Shown here one piece after another: positions 8,710 through 18,944 of a stretch of 64,000 nucleotides of DNA. The position numbers were made by a program, and so were the translations under genes. The first letter of the stretch is position 1, and each line of letters starts with the position of its first letter. The notes beneath the pieces were generated by a model, which saw only the letters and a program-made list of their open reading frames with translations, made no database searches and was not told where the DNA came from. The stretch spans positions 1,302,139 to 1,366,138 of the forward strand of contig NZ_JAASRM010000001.1 in assembly GCF_011761565.1 (NCBI RefSeq), in the 5' to 3' direction. The stretch is from Rhizomicrobium palustre (lineage in GTDB: Bacteria; Pseudomonadota; Alphaproteobacteria; Micropepsales; Micropepsaceae).

Positions 8710-9636
8710 ATGGCCTTTTCAGACGATCTGGGTCAGGAGAAAAACTTGCGCTCCATGGCGCGCTGGCGTTCGACCGCCCGCGTCCTGGTTGAGGCCCTGC
8801 CCTATATCCTGAAATACGACCAGAAAATCGTCACCGTGAAGTTTGGCGGCAACGCCATGTCGGACGAGAGCGCGCGCGACTTCGCCCAGGACATCGTCCT
8901 GATGAAGCAGACCGGCATGGAACCCATTGTGGTGCATGGCGGGGGCCCTCAGATCGGCTCGATGCTGAAGCGCATGAACATCCATTCCGAATTCATCGAT
9001 GGCCTGCGCGTCACCGACAAGGCTGCGATGGAAGTGGTTGAGATGGTGCTGACCGGCTCCATCAACGCCCAGATCGTGACCGGCATCAATCATGCAGGTG
9101 GCCATGCCATCGGTCTTTCGGGCACGGACGGCAATCTGATCCTGGCGCGCAAGCTGGAAAAGATGCGCAATGACCCGACGACCGGCGTGACGGCGCCGAT
9201 CGATCTTGGCTTTGTCGGCGAACCTGAAGCCATCAACCCGGAAGTGCTGCGCACCTTCATCAAATCCGACCTTATCCCAGTGATCGCACCGGTGGGCGTG
9301 GGCCGCGACGGCCAGAGCTACAACATCAACGCCGATACGGTGGCGGGCGCGGTGGCGAGCGCGATGAAATCCGAGCGCCTGCTTCTTCTCACCGATGTCG
9401 AGGGCGTGCTGGACCAAGAAGGCAAGCTGATTCCGAAGCTGACGCTCTCCGAGGCACGCACTCTGATCTCCGACGGCACAATTCGCGGCGGTATGATCCC
9501 CAAAATCGAAACCGCGATCGAAGCGGTGGAGAGCGGGGTTTCGGCGGCGGTCATCCTGGACGGGCGCATTCCCCATGTCTTGCTGCTCGAACTCTTCACC
9601 GAACATGGCGCAGGCACGCTGATCACGGCGGAATAA
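8710..9636 (+). CDS. argB: acetylglutamate kinase
   Basis: This enzyme phosphorylates N-acetyl-L-glutamate, the second step of arginine synthesis. The 308-residue amino-acid-kinase fold shows the family motifs [38 protein letters not shown] and [13 protein letters not shown] 8710 follows GGGAG at 8694-8698; a TTG at 8689 is less likely. The next gene begins two bases after the stop. Confidence 0.96.
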   Translation: MAFSDDLGQEKNLRSMARWRSTARVLVEALPYILKYDQKIVTVKFGGNAMSDESARDFAQDIVLMKQTGMEPIVVHGGGPQIGSMLKRMNIHSEFIDGLRVTDKAAMEVVEMVLTGSINAQIVTGINHAGGHAIGLSGTDGNLILARKLEKMRNDPTTGVTAPIDLGFVGEPEAINPEVLRTFIKSDLIPVIAPVGVGRDGQSYNINADTVAGAVASAMKSERLLLLTDVEGVLDQEGKLIPKLTLSEARTLISDGTIRGGMIPKIETAIEAVESGVSAAVILDGRIPHVLLLELFTEHGAGTLITAE

Positions 9637-9638
9637 CG

Positions 9639-10607
9639 ATGCGGCGGGTATTTTCCGGTTTGGTTTTGGCGGCGGCGCTTACCGCCTCTCCCGCCAAGGC
9701 CGGGCTGACCGCCTGCAACGCCACAAGCTATGTCCTTTATGCGGCGGGTGCGGCGCTCAATCCGCCGGATCTCGCGCTAAAGGGCTGGACGCGGCTGGTG
9801 CCGGGCGCTTGCGCCGAGGTGCTGACCGGCGATCTCAGCGCGGCGGGGTATTTCCTCTTCGCCCGCTCCTCAAGGGCCCATTCCGGGCCGCCGCGCGCCT
9901 GGAGCGGCAACGCCAATTTCTGCGTCCGGGACAAGGATTTCACCCTGCGCCAAAGCTTCGGAGGCGCCTGCCCTGCCGATGCCTATGAGGCGGGGTTCGC
10001 TCAAATCGACACCCATCATCAGAAGAGCTGGACAGCGACCTTTCGCGACTCACCCGATCTCGGGCCCATGCCAGCGGCGGCGAAGGCCGGGCTTGTGCGC
10101 TTGGCCAAGGATGCGGGGCTGAAAGAGGCAGGTGATCCCAAAAAGTTCCCTGCCGCGCTCGCCGCCTTTAAAGCCCGCATGCACCTCGCGGCTAACGCGC
10201 CGGACCGCGCGATCTTCGATGCCTTGGAGACCGAGGCGATGAAATCGGCCCAACCCGCCGGCTACACGCTCTGCAACGACACCAATGCTCCAGCCTATGC
10301 CGCGCTGGGCCAGCAAAAGGGCGTGGTGTTCTCCGCCAGGGGCTGGTGGACGCTGGCCGCAGGAAGCTGTTCGCATCTCATCACGGACCCCATCGCCGGA
10401 CAGAAAATCTGGCTGCGGGTGGAGCGGGCCAAAGGCGCCCCGCTGGTGACGGGGCCGGTGAATTTCTGCGTCACCACGATCGAGTTCGACATTCAGGGGC
10501 GAGAAAACTGCCAGAAACGCGGATTAGTTGCGGCGGGTTTCATGGAAACCAACAGCAAAGCTGCCCCGGGGTTTACCGCCCATGTGACAACAACCGGATT
10601 GCGATAG
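9639..10607 (+). CDS. exported protein with two DUF1036-like units
   Basis: A 322-residue protein with a signal peptide (residues 1-21, ending SPAKA). Two similar cysteine-containing units follow: the first has CNATSYVLYAAGAAL, GWTRLVPGACAEVL and FCVRDKDF; the second has CNDTNAPAYAALG, GWWTLAAGSCSHLI and FCVTTIEF. This is the DUF1036 pattern (C-N-x-T, then G-W-x-x-L-x-x-G-x-C), here present twice. Paired cysteines suggest periplasmic disulfides. Function unknown. It starts two bases after argB, so it is probably co-transcribed, with no evident link to arginine synthesis. Confidence 0.75.
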   Translation: MRRVFSGLVLAAALTASPAKAGLTACNATSYVLYAAGAALNPPDLALKGWTRLVPGACAEVLTGDLSAAGYFLFARSSRAHSGPPRAWSGNANFCVRDKDFTLRQSFGGACPADAYEAGFAQIDTHHQKSWTATFRDSPDLGPMPAAAKAGLVRLAKDAGLKEAGDPKKFPAALAAFKARMHLAANAPDRAIFDALETEAMKSAQPAGYTLCNDTNAPAYAALGQQKGVVFSARGWWTLAAGSCSHLITDPIAGQKIWLRVERAKGAPLVTGPVNFCVTTIEFDIQGRENCQKRGLVAAGFMETNSKAAPGFTAHVTTTGLR

Positions 10608-10703
10608 GGATTTACCGCACTCCAGGCGTAAGACGGGTGGAACTCTAAAATTAAGGCATTCCTGCTAATGGAAATGCCGCAATCGAATGCTTAGCTACAC
10701 AGC

Positions 10704-11390
10704 ATGGATATGGCTCTTCCCGATTTTCGGCACGTCGATAGCTGGATTTTTGATCTCGACAACACGCTTTACCGCGCAGATTCGAATCTCTTCGCCGAGA
10801 TCGAAAGCCGGATGAATTCTTACATCATGGCCAAGCTCGCGCTGAGCGAAGCCGAGGCCAAGGCGCTGCGCTCCGGCTATTACCGCACCTATGGTTCGAC
10901 ACTTTCCGGGCTGATCGCCCATCACAACGCCGATCCCGAAGATTTCCTTTGCTATGTGCATGACATTGATCTTTCGGGCCTGAAGCCGGAGCCCGGCCTC
11001 GCCGAAGCCATCGAAAAGCTTCCGGGCAAACGCTTTGTCTTCACCAATGGCTGCCGTAACCATGCACTGCGGGTGCTGGAGAAGACCGGGCTTTCCGGGC
11101 TGATGCATGGGATCTGGGATATTCGCTCCATGCGCTTTCAGCCCAAGCCCCAGCCGGACGCCTATCGCCGGATTCTGGAAGTGGAAGGGTTGAAGCCGGA
11201 ACGTGCCGCGATGTTCGAAGATATGGCGGTGAACCTTCTGCCCGCCCATGATCTCGGCATGACCACGGTTTGGATCGCCAATGGCTCGGCCTGGTCGGAC
11301 CAGGGACCGGATGCGGGGTTGAGCTCGACCGCCCACATCCACCATACGATTGACGATCTCGGCAATTTCCTTCAGACCATCCGGCTCTGA
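10704..11390 (+). CDS. HAD-superfamily pyrimidine 5'-nucleotidase
   Basis: A 228-residue HAD phosphatase of the SDT1/pyrimidine 5'-nucleotidase family. Motif I is [13 protein letters not shown] with the nucleophile and acid/base aspartates; motif II is FVFTNG; motif III/IV is [11 protein letters not shown] and [19 protein letters not shown]. It probably dephosphorylates UMP/CMP-type monophosphates or other small phosphates. ATG 10704 and ATG 10710 are both possible. Its 3' end lies 26 bases before dapD. Confidence 0.88.
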   Translation: MDMALPDFRHVDSWIFDLDNTLYRADSNLFAEIESRMNSYIMAKLALSEAEAKALRSGYYRTYGSTLSGLIAHHNADPEDFLCYVHDIDLSGLKPEPGLAEAIEKLPGKRFVFTNGCRNHALRVLEKTGLSGLMHGIWDIRSMRFQPKPQPDAYRRILEVEGLKPERAAMFEDMAVNLLPAHDLGMTTVWIANGSAWSDQGPDAGLSSTAHIHHTIDDLGNFLQTIRL

Positions 11391-11416
11391 AACTTAAGTT
11401 CCGAAAAGCGCCGCCA

Positions 11417-12241
11417 ATGTCGTCTGAACTTGCTCGCGTCCTGGATGCTGCCTGGGAAAACCGCACCGAAATCAATTTCGCCACCACGGGCGAGGTGCGC
11501 GAGGCGGTGGAAGAAGTTCTGGCGGCGCTCGATGCCGGACGCCTGCGTGTCGCCGAAAAGGGCGCCGATGGCTGGGTAGTGAACCAATGGGTGAAGAAGG
11601 CGATTCTGCTCTCCTTCCGCCTCACCGATAATGGCGAGATTTCTTCTGGCCCGGGCGGCAGCGTGTGGTGGGACAAGGTGCCAACCAAATTCCAGGGCTG
11701 GGGCGAGGCCGAGTTCCGTGCTGCCGGTATCCGCAGCGTGCCGGGCGCCTTCGTCCGCCGCGGCGCCTATTTCGGCAAGGGCGTGATCGTGATGCCGTCC
11801 TTCGTGAATATCGGCGCCTATGTCGACGACGGCACCATGGTCGATAGCTTTGCCACCATCGGCTCGGCCTGCCAGATCGGGAAGAACTGCCATATCTCGG
11901 CCAATGTGGTGATCGGCGGCGTGTTGGAACCCCTGCAGGCTGGCCCGGTGATCATCGAGGACCATTGCTTTGTCGGCGCTTGCGCCGCCGTGACCGAAGG
12001 CGTGCGTGTCGAAACCGGCGCAGTGATCGCGAGCGGCGTGACCATTGGCGCATCCACGACCATTATCGACCGTGCCACCGGCGAGACCTTCTTTGGCCGG
12101 GTGCCGGCTTACTCCGTGGTGGTCTCCGGCACCCTGCCCGCCGCCCCCGGCAAACCCGCAACCTATGCCGCCGTGATCATGAAGCGCGTGGATGAAGGGA
12201 CGCGGGCCAAGACCTCGATCAACGAGCTGCTGAGGGGATAG
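11417..12241 (+). CDS. dapD: 2,3,4,5-tetrahydropyridine-2,6-dicarboxylate N-succinyltransferase
   Basis: DapD transfers succinyl from succinyl-CoA to tetrahydrodipicolinate in the succinylase route to meso-diaminopimelate and lysine. The 274-residue product has an N-terminal helical region ([15 protein letters not shown]) and then a left-handed beta-helix of hexapeptide turns, including [37 protein letters not shown] and [13 protein letters not shown]. Length and order match the family. Confidence 0.96.
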   Translation: MSSELARVLDAAWENRTEINFATTGEVREAVEEVLAALDAGRLRVAEKGADGWVVNQWVKKAILLSFRLTDNGEISSGPGGSVWWDKVPTKFQGWGEAEFRAAGIRSVPGAFVRRGAYFGKGVIVMPSFVNIGAYVDDGTMVDSFATIGSACQIGKNCHISANVVIGGVLEPLQAGPVIIEDHCFVGACAAVTEGVRVETGAVIASGVTIGASTTIIDRATGETFFGRVPAYSVVVSGTLPAAPGKPATYAAVIMKRVDEGTRAKTSINELLRG

Positions 12242-12376
12242 TGCGCGCCATCGCGAGAGCTGGAGCGGATCAGCCGAGGCTCGCTGCCCAAACAGAACCG
12301 GAAAACTTGCAGAACCGTCGCAGCTGACACCACGATGAGTTGTGATATGATACCCGTACAGATTATGGGGGCATAG

Positions 12377-12892
12377 ATGTTGGGCTTTCTGTTCAGTTTT
12401 CGCGGCCGGGCCAGCCGGGCCGATATCTGGAAATTCACCATCGCCGGCATAGTGTTGGTGCTAGTCCTGAGAGGAAGTTTTGCAACCATTCGGGATGCCG
12501 ATGTATTCGCACAGGCGCCGGAGATACTGAGCCACGCCCCCACCGCGGATAAGTTACTTCTGCTATCTATCTTACTCACCTTCTGCGTCATCACGCTTGC
12601 TGGGCTGGCTGTTACCACGCGGCGGCTGCATGATCGCGAGAAAAGCGCCTGGTGGCTGATACCGTTTTGGGCGCTGCCGGAGCTGGCAAGGCTGCTCTTT
12701 CCCGGCGGATTGTCTGCGCACACGCCTTACGGATGGTTCGGCGTTCTCGTTACCCTGATCAGCTTTGGCTTGAGCTTTTGGGCGTTCCTGGAGCTGCTTT
12801 GCTTTGGCGGCAGCATTGGAGAAAACGAGTATGGCCCTGATCCTCTGCCTCGGCCGGTGATCAACCCGTTTGCCGGAGAACCGGCGCAATAA
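12377..12892 (+). CDS. DUF805 family membrane protein
   Basis: A 171-residue integral membrane protein with the DUF805 pattern. It starts FLFSFRGRASRADIWKF, has a conserved TTRRLHDREKSAWWLIPF segment between helices, and ends with a GENEYGPDPLPRP tail. About four membrane spans are visible. Function is not established for the family. GGGGGC lies four bases before the ATG. It stands alone, convergent with the aspartoacylase-like gene. Confidence 0.85.
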   Translation: MLGFLFSFRGRASRADIWKFTIAGIVLVLVLRGSFATIRDADVFAQAPEILSHAPTADKLLLLSILLTFCVITLAGLAVTTRRLHDREKSAWWLIPFWALPELARLLFPGGLSAHTPYGWFGVLVTLISFGLSFWAFLELLCFGGSIGENEYGPDPLPRPVINPFAGEPAQ

Positions 12893-12954
12893 ACGGGAGG
12901 CGCAGCGAGCGGGGCGTCATGGCTACTTTTCGTCCTGGTTCGAGCAATAAGGCT

Positions 12955-12982
12955 GGATGGCCGGGTCAAGCCCGGCCATGAC
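12955..12982. repeat. short palindromic element, copy 2
   Basis: GGATGGCCGGG and CCCGGCCATGAC flank a five-base loop (TCAAG) between two convergent genes. It shares arms and outer bases with the copy at 2982-3005 and resembles the ends of the 25356-25566 element. It could also stop transcription from both sides, but has no T-run. Confidence 0.6.
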
Positions 12983-12990
12983 GAATAACG

Positions 12991-13965
12991 TCAAAGCGCC
13001 TTTTCGGTTTTCGCGAAGTAGAGCCACTCGGTGAGGGGCTTGGCGTCCGTGTACGGAAAAACGATTACGCCGTCATAAGGCGCTTTGACTTCACCCTCGC
13101 CTTCGAGGATGGCGACGGGCTCGCCCTGTTTGATCGGATCGAAGTGCTTCCACAGCTTCACAAAGCGATCCGCAGGTGAATGGCGGATAATGGCTTCGGT
13201 CAAGCGATAGGTGGCGGGCGAGACGGGCGCGAAATCTTCCACCGGCTCGACCAGTTTCAAATGATTGAGCGCCCCCATGATGGCGCGTTTGGCAACCTCT
13301 ACATTATGCGGGTCCTGGTGCTGGCCGCATTCCAGCGTCACGGCATAACCGCCCAGGCGGCGCATCAATTCGGTGGTGCCGACGCCGATCATCGGATTGA
13401 CCAGCGGTTCCGCCTCGCCCTTTTTCGCCGCCAACTTCTTCACCGCAATGACGGCTTTTTCATAGGCCGAGAGCCATCCCATCAGCACGGTATCGACGCC
13501 CAAGGATTTGGCGAAAGCACGCTCGGCGGCGGCATGGGAAAAGGGTTCAAGATTGCCGTTGTTATCCTCTGGCCCGACGAAGACAAACGCCTTGCCCGGA
13601 TCGGCGAAGGAATGCAGATCGAGCAGCACGTCATGCTCGGCGAGGATGGGGAACAGCGCATTGGCGATATGGTCTTCATATTCGGCAAAGACCGTCTTGA
13701 AGCGCAGATCGCGGTTGAAATTGCGATCCCCCATGCGCGTGCCTTGCGCGTAAGCCTTGGCATTCACCACTGGCACAAAGGTGAGCTGGCCGCGGGTGAG
13801 GCTGAGCTTTCCTTCGGCAAAGAGGGACTCGATCTCGCGGATCGCCTTGGGTCCGGCAATCTCGTCGCCATGTACGGCACCGGTGATGAGAAGCTTGGGG
13901 CCCGGACGCCCGGAGCGGTAGGTAAGGACGCGCAGGGACGGGTTTTTCTCGCTATAGGCGGACAT
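12991..13965 (-). CDS. succinylglutamate desuccinylase/aspartoacylase-family zinc hydrolase
   Basis: A 324-residue M14-like zinc amidohydrolase. The metal-site motif GAVHGDEIAG supplies His and Glu, followed by VNAKAYAQGTRMGDRNFNRDL, then the third ligand region LLDLHSF and the catalytic-Glu stretch VTLECGQHQD. A C-terminal beta domain contains GEPVAILEGEGEVKAPYDG. The substrate could be an N-acyl amino acid, but the family is broad. It is convergent with DUF805 and divergent from murI. Confidence 0.85.
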   Translation of the reverse strand: MSAYSEKNPSLRVLTYRSGRPGPKLLITGAVHGDEIAGPKAIREIESLFAEGKLSLTRGQLTFVPVVNAKAYAQGTRMGDRNFNRDLRFKTVFAEYEDHIANALFPILAEHDVLLDLHSFADPGKAFVFVGPEDNNGNLEPFSHAAAERAFAKSLGVDTVLMGWLSAYEKAVIAVKKLAAKKGEAEPLVNPMIGVGTTELMRRLGGYAVTLECGQHQDPHNVEVAKRAIMGALNHLKLVEPVEDFAPVSPATYRLTEAIIRHSPADRFVKLWKHFDPIKQGEPVAILEGEGEVKAPYDGVIVFPYTDAKPLTEWLYFAKTEKAL

Positions 13966-14065
13966 TTAAGGCTCCGGGGCGGCACAATGAGGGCGCAACA
14001 TGCCCCCTTTCCAAGCGCCGGAAAAGGGCGCAAACAGCCGGGGCAAACCCCGCCCCCACTCCGCT

Positions 14066-14872
14066 ATGAACAACGCTCCTATCGGTGTTTTTGATTCCGG
14101 CATGGGGGGGCTGACCGTGATGGCGGCGCTCGCCAAAAAGCTGCCGGGCGAACAGTTCATCTATCTCGGTGACACCGCGCGCCTGCCTTATGGCACCAAG
14201 AGCGCCGATACGGTGCGCCGCTATGCCTTGCAAGCCGCCCATGCGCTGACGGAACGCGGCGTGAAGATGGTGGTGATCGCCTGCAATACGGCGTCGGTGG
14301 GCCTGCCTTATCTGAAAGAGGCACTGGCGCCGATGCCGGTTTTGGGTGTGATCGAGCCGGGTGCGGAAGCGGCCTTGCGTATGGCTCCGAACGGGCCGGT
14401 GGCGGTGATCGCGACCGAAGGCACTGTGAAGGGCGGCGCTTATGTCCATGCCATCCATGATAGGAGCTCCGCCCCGGTGGTGCAGAAGCCCTGCCCGCTT
14501 TTCGTGCCGCTGGCCGAAGAAGGTTTGACCGAAGGCCCGATCCCGGAAGCCGTGGCGCGGCGTTATCTCGAACCCCTCCTGGCACAATTGCCCAAACCCA
14601 AAGTGCTTGTGCTGGGCTGCACGCATTATCCAGTGCTGAAAAAGGTGATCGCGGGCGTGGCAGGGCCGGATATCGCGCTGGTCGACAGCGCCGCGATCAC
14701 GGCAGACGCGGTGGCGGAGCTGTTGGAATTGCGCGACCTTAAGGCTTCGGCAAAGCAGGGGCCGCATAAGTTCCTTGTCACCGATGCGCCGGACCGCTTC
14801 GCGCGCGTAGGCGAGATCTTCTTCGGCGAACCAATTGATCCCGGCGCAGTGGAGCAGGTGGATCTTCAGTAA
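14066..14872 (+). CDS. murI: glutamate racemase
   Basis: MurI makes D-glutamate for peptidoglycan. The 268-residue product begins [18 protein letters not shown], carrying the D10-S11 motif, and has the two catalytic cysteines in IACNTAS (C73) and LGCTHYP (C185). An upstream in-frame ATG at 14000 would add 22 unconserved residues, so 14066 is chosen. It overlaps the end of truA by 7 bases tail to tail. Confidence 0.95.
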   Translation: MNNAPIGVFDSGMGGLTVMAALAKKLPGEQFIYLGDTARLPYGTKSADTVRRYALQAAHALTERGVKMVVIACNTASVGLPYLKEALAPMPVLGVIEPGAEAALRMAPNGPVAVIATEGTVKGGAYVHAIHDRSSAPVVQKPCPLFVPLAEEGLTEGPIPEAVARRYLEPLLAQLPKPKVLVLGCTHYPVLKKVIAGVAGPDIALVDSAAITADAVAELLELRDLKASAKQGPHKFLVTDAPDRFARVGEIFFGEPIDPGAVEQVDLQ

Positions 14873-15603
14873 TCCACCCTGACCAGATGCAGTCCATCGG
14901 GCGGCGCGACGGGGCCGCAGCGGGAACGGTCGCAAGCTTCGAGCGCCGCCTTCACATCCTTAGGCCGCCATTTGCCCTCACCCACGAGTTTCAGCGTGCC
15001 GGTAATGGAACGCACCTGATGATGCAGGAAAGAGCGCGCGGAGGCTTCGATGCTGATTTCATCGAGGGCGCGGCGCACCGTCAGCTTGTCGATGGTCTTC
15101 ACCGGCGATTGCGCCTGGCATTCGGCGGCGCGGAAGGTGGTAAAGTCGTGTTGGCCAACGAGATATTGCGCGGCTTCATGCATGGCGTCTGCATCGAGGT
15201 CATGCACTACTTGCCAGGCGTGACCGCGTTCAAGCACCAGCGGCGCGCGGCGGCAGATGATGCGGAAAAGATAGTGACGCGCCTTGGCCGAGAAGCGGGC
15301 GTGAAAATCGGGCGCCACCTCGGCGGCCTCTAGAATCGCGATGGGCGCGGGACGCAGGAAATGATTGAGCGCATCCTGCACTTTGTTCGGCGCAAAGATT
15401 TTTTGCAGATCGAAATGGGCGATCTGACCCAGCGCATGCACGCCCGCATCGGTGCGGCCTGCCCCGGTGATGGTGACGGTCTCGCTGGAAAAGGCTTTGA
15501 TGGCAGCTTCAATCGAGCCCTGGATCGACGGGCCATTATCCTGGCGCTGCCAGCCCACAAACGGTCCGCCGTCATATTCGATGGTGATGCGGTAGCGCGG
15601 CAT
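14866..15603 (-). CDS. truA: tRNA pseudouridine(38-40) synthase
   Basis: TruA isomerises uridines 38-40 in the tRNA anticodon stem. The 245-residue product starts [20 protein letters not shown] and has the catalytic motif [12 protein letters not shown] (D52). Its ATG overlaps the fmt stop as ATGA, which indicates translational coupling in the def-fmt-truA cluster. The longer open frame upstream lies inside fmt and is not used. Confidence 0.95.
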   Translation of the reverse strand: MPRYRITIEYDGGPFVGWQRQDNGPSIQGSIEAAIKAFSSETVTITGAGRTDAGVHALGQIAHFDLQKIFAPNKVQDALNHFLRPAPIAILEAAEVAPDFHARFSAKARHYLFRIICRRAPLVLERGHAWQVVHDLDADAMHEAAQYLVGQHDFTTFRAAECQAQSPVKTIDKLTVRRALDEISIEASARSFLHHQVRSITGTLKLVGEGKWRPKDVKAALEACDRSRCGPVAPPDGLHLVRVDY

Positions 15604-16520
15604 CAGACGAGCTTCGTGCCTTTTGGGAGTTGCCAGCCGCGTAAGAGGTCGCTGGCGACCATGGCGGATTTGCCGGGGCGTTGCAGACGGATGAGGCGCA
15701 CCGCGCCTTCGCCACAAGCAATGGTGAGCTGATCATCCAGCACTGTGCCGGGCGCACCGCTGCCAGACACAGGTTCGGCATAAAGGATTTTCAGGCGCTC
15801 GCCATTGGCCTCGGTAAAGGCGCCGGGCCAAGGCGAGAGGCCGCGGATATGAGCGTCCACCGCCGCGGCGGATTTCGTCCAATCGATGCGGGCTTCGTCT
15901 TTGAGGATTTTCTTGGCGTAGGTCGCGCCTTCTTCCGGCTGCGGCATAGCGGCGAGGTTTCCCGCTTCCATTTCCCGCAAAGTACGGGCCATCAGCTTGG
16001 CGCCGGTTTTTGCGAGCTCGTCTGTCAGCTCGCCCGCCGTCTTGCGCGCGATGGGGGTTTCTTCGGTCATCAGAACCGGGCCGGTATCGAGCCCCTCTTC
16101 CATGCGCATAACCATGACACCGGTCTTCTCGTCCCCCGCCATGATGGCGCGCTGCACCGGGGCGGCCCCCCGCCAGCGCGGCAAAAGCGAGCCATGCAGA
16201 TTCCAGCAGCCAAGGCGCGGGGCATCGAGGATGGCTTTGGGCAGGAGGAGGCCGTATGCGGCGACCACCGCAATATCGAGATTCAGCGCGGCGAAGTCTG
16301 CCTGCGCTTCGGCATTTTTCAGCGAGACAGGTGTGCGGACGAGAAGGCCATGGTTCAGCGCCAGCTTGGCGACCGGGGTAGGTTCTTCCTGCAAGCCACG
16401 GCCTTTGGGGCGCGCGGGCTGGGAATAGACCGCCGCGATGTCGTGGCCTTCGGCGATCAGCTCGGCGAGCAGCGGCACGGCGAAATCCGGCGTGCCCATG
16501 AAAGCGAGTCTAAGGGTCAT
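15603..16520 (-). CDS. fmt: methionyl-tRNA formyltransferase
   Basis: Fmt formylates initiator Met-tRNA using 10-formyl-tetrahydrofolate. The 305-residue product begins [18 protein letters not shown] and contains the folate/catalytic signature [20 protein letters not shown]. The C-terminal tRNA-binding domain follows ([19 protein letters not shown]). The true start is the ATG at 16520; the frame extends further but not with conserved sequence. It sits between def and truA. Confidence 0.95.
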   Translation of the reverse strand: MTLRLAFMGTPDFAVPLLAELIAEGHDIAAVYSQPARPKGRGLQEEPTPVAKLALNHGLLVRTPVSLKNAEAQADFAALNLDIAVVAAYGLLLPKAILDAPRLGCWNLHGSLLPRWRGAAPVQRAIMAGDEKTGVMVMRMEEGLDTGPVLMTEETPIARKTAGELTDELAKTGAKLMARTLREMEAGNLAAMPQPEEGATYAKKILKDEARIDWTKSAAAVDAHIRGLSPWPGAFTEANGERLKILYAEPVSGSGAPGTVLDDQLTIACGEGAVRLIRLQRPGKSAMVASDLLRGWQLPKGTKLV

Positions 16521-16525
16521 GGGTG

Positions 16526-16596
16526 TCCCCCCACCCGTCCCCCTTCGCTGCTGCGCAGCTATGGCGGACGACCTCCCCACCGGGGGGAGGTTAAAG
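16526..16596. repeat. structured intergenic repeat between def and fmt
   Basis: This gap holds two dyads: GCTGCTGCGCAGC-like pairing, and CCTCCCCACCGGGGGGAGG with a perfect CCTCCCC/GGGGAGG pair. CTCCCC-rich, dyad-containing relatives are seen near 27160-27210 and 31306-31380. It looks like a degenerate member of the palindromic intergenic elements common in alphaproteobacteria. Confidence 0.4.
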
Positions 16597-16603
16597 GTTG
16601 CGC

Positions 16604-17122
16604 TTACGCGGTTTCCTTGGCCTTTTTGGCCTTGGTCAGTTTCTTGATCGCCATGGAGCGCTTGAGGCGCGAGAGGTGATCGATGAAAAGCGTGCCGTTG
16701 AGATGATCGATCTCATGCTGCAGGCAATCGGCCAGAAGCCCATCGGCTTCGAGGACCTGCTTCTTGCCGTCGAGATCGAGATATTCAGCTTTCACCGCGA
16801 CCGGGCGCTCCACCTCGTCCCAGATATCGGGCACCGAAAGGCAGCCTTCCTGGAAATTGGCGACTTCATCGGATTCCCACACGATCTTGGGATTGATGAA
16901 GACCATGGGGTTCTTTTCCCCATCCTTCTGGGCGACATCGATCACCACGACGCGCAGCGCCACGCCGATTTGGGTGGCGGCAAGGCCGATGCCTTCAGCG
17001 TCATACATGGTGTCAAGCATATCCGCCGCCAGGGTCTTGATGGCACCGTCTACTTTGGAGACGTCCTTAGCAACCTCTTTGAGGCGGGGATCGGGGGCGG
17101 TGAGAATTTCGCGAATGGCCAT
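16604..17122 (-). CDS. def: peptide deformylase
   Basis: Def removes the N-formyl group from nascent proteins. The 172-residue product has all three family motifs: [10 protein letters not shown] (44-53), EGCLSVP (C94 metal ligand), and QHEIDHLNG (H136 and H140 metal ligands, E137 catalytic). Its C-terminus is lysine-rich. It heads the reverse-strand cluster def-fmt-truA, which joins formylation and deformylation. Confidence 0.96.
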   Translation of the reverse strand: MAIREILTAPDPRLKEVAKDVSKVDGAIKTLAADMLDTMYDAEGIGLAATQIGVALRVVVIDVAQKDGEKNPMVFINPKIVWESDEVANFQEGCLSVPDIWDEVERPVAVKAEYLDLDGKKQVLEADGLLADCLQHEIDHLNGTLFIDHLSRLKRSMAIKKLTKAKKAKETA

Positions 17123-17251
17123 GGCCAGGAGATAGGGTCAGCGGCCCTGAGGGTCAAGCCAGGGAAACCCGGGCGGGCCTCACACCATTTTGTATGATAA
17201 ATGAGCCCTATTGCTCTATAACCGCCTCAACAAAAAAATCAGGAGGAATGC

Positions 17252-18895
17252 ATGACCGGGAGCAAAATCGCCAAACGAACACTGTTTAAAACCGCAGCCG
17301 CGCTAGGCGTAGCCGCCAGCTTGCCAGAAATGGCGCGGGGGGAAGGTCTGGCGGAGATCGCCAGCGGCCCGTTCAAGCCGGATTGGGCATCCCTGACGGG
17401 GGGCTATACCGCGCCGGAGTGGTTTCGGGACGCCAAATTCGGCATCTGGGCCCATTGGGGGCCGCAATGCGCCCCGGAATTCGGCGATTGGTATGCCCGC
17501 AAGATGTATCTGCAGGGCGATCCCGTTTATGCCCACCACCTGAAGCGCTGGGGCCATCCCGCCGATAGCGGCTTTATCGATGTGATCCGCGAATGGAAGG
17601 CCGAGCATTTCGACCCCGACGCCCTTCTCGACCTCTATGCCAAGGCTGGCGCGAAATATTTCGTGGCGCTGGCCAATCATCACGACAACTTCGACACCTA
17701 TGCCTCCAAGTTCCATGCCTGGAACGCCACGCGGGTAGGTCCCAAGCGCGACGTGCTCGGCATGTTCGCGAAGGCGGCACGGGCAAAGGGCTTGCACTTT
17801 GGCGTCTCCAACCACTCAGCCCATTCCTGGCACTGGCTGCAAGTCGCCAATGGCTATGATCCGGAAGGGGCACGACGGGGCCAGCGCTATGACGCCTACA
17901 ACCTCACCAGAGCCATGGGCAAAGGCAAATGGTGGGAAGGGCTTGATCCGCAGGAGCTTTATTCCGGCCGCCTGATGCCCATGCCGGACGGGTTCACCTC
18001 GATCAAAGAGGCCGACGCCTGGCACGAAAAGCATGATGGCGTCTGGGATGAGAACCCGCCGATGATCAGTCCGGCCTTCACGCGCTCCTGGTTCCTGCGT
18101 TGCAAGGATCTGATCGATTCCTATCAGCCCGATCTTCTCTATTTCGACAACACCGGACTGCCCCTGGGCCAGGCGGGGCTCGATATCGCCGCCCATTACT
18201 ATAACGCCAGCCTGAAATGGCACGGTAAAGTCGAGGCGGTGATCAACTGCAAATACGTGCCCGAGGCACGCCGCAAAGGGGTGGTGGAAGATACCGAACG
18301 CGGGCTTCATGGCGAAATTGGCAATACCCCCTGGCAGACCGATACCTGCCTTGGCGATTGGCATTACAGCCGCCCGCTCTATGAACGCGGCGGCTATAAG
18401 AGCGCCGCGCTGGTGATCCATTTCCTCTGCGATGTGGTCTCCAAGAACGGCAATCTTCTGCTCAGCGTGCCGGTGCGCAGCGATGGCACTATCGACGAAA
18501 AAGAACGCGCCATTGTGGAGGACATCGCCTCTTGGATGGGCCGCTTCGGCGAGGCCATTTATGGCACGCGGCCCTGGAAGCTTTACGGCGAAGGCCCCAC
18601 CTCGATCACCGGCGGCGCCTTCGGCGAAGAGAAGATGAAATCCTTTACCGCCGAAGACATCCGCTACACCACCAAGGCCGGAGCGCTTTACGCCATCACC
18701 ATGGGACGGCCCACCAGCGGCAAAATCTTTCTGCCAGCGGTCAAAGACGGCAAAGCCGAGCGTGTAGAAGTGGTGGGCGCCACCGCACCGCTCAGCTTCA
18801 CGCAAGATTCGACGGGCCTGGTGGTGAACCTGCCTTCCGGAGCCGGTCATGATTTCGGCGTCGCGCTGAAGATCCAAGGCCAAGGCCTGATCTGA
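17252..18895 (+). CDS. alpha-L-fucosidase, GH29 family
   Basis: A 547-residue secreted glycoside hydrolase. The N-terminus (KIAKRTLFKTAAALGVAAS) resembles a Tat/Sec signal with KR instead of RR. The GH29 catalytic domain follows, with WFRDAKFGIWAHWGPQ, the AKYFVALANHHDNFDTY region, and the nucleophile-bearing segment QPDLLYFDNTGLPLG. A late region (GNLLLSVPVRSDGTID) also fits the family. It removes alpha-linked fucose from glycans. AGGAGG lies seven bases before the ATG. No transporter or other glycosidase adjoins it. Confidence 0.88.
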   Translation: MTGSKIAKRTLFKTAAALGVAASLPEMARGEGLAEIASGPFKPDWASLTGGYTAPEWFRDAKFGIWAHWGPQCAPEFGDWYARKMYLQGDPVYAHHLKRWGHPADSGFIDVIREWKAEHFDPDALLDLYAKAGAKYFVALANHHDNFDTYASKFHAWNATRVGPKRDVLGMFAKAARAKGLHFGVSNHSAHSWHWLQVANGYDPEGARRGQRYDAYNLTRAMGKGKWWEGLDPQELYSGRLMPMPDGFTSIKEADAWHEKHDGVWDENPPMISPAFTRSWFLRCKDLIDSYQPDLLYFDNTGLPLGQAGLDIAAHYYNASLKWHGKVEAVINCKYVPEARRKGVVEDTERGLHGEIGNTPWQTDTCLGDWHYSRPLYERGGYKSAALVIHFLCDVVSKNGNLLLSVPVRSDGTIDEKERAIVEDIASWMGRFGEAIYGTRPWKLYGEGPTSITGGAFGEEKMKSFTAEDIRYTTKAGALYAITMGRPTSGKIFLPAVKDGKAERVEVVGATAPLSFTQDSTGLVVNLPSGAGHDFGVALKIQGQGLI

Positions 18896-18944
18896 CGTCA
18901 TAATCAGGTAGAATGCGCCGATTCCTTAAAACCAGAGTCGGCGC

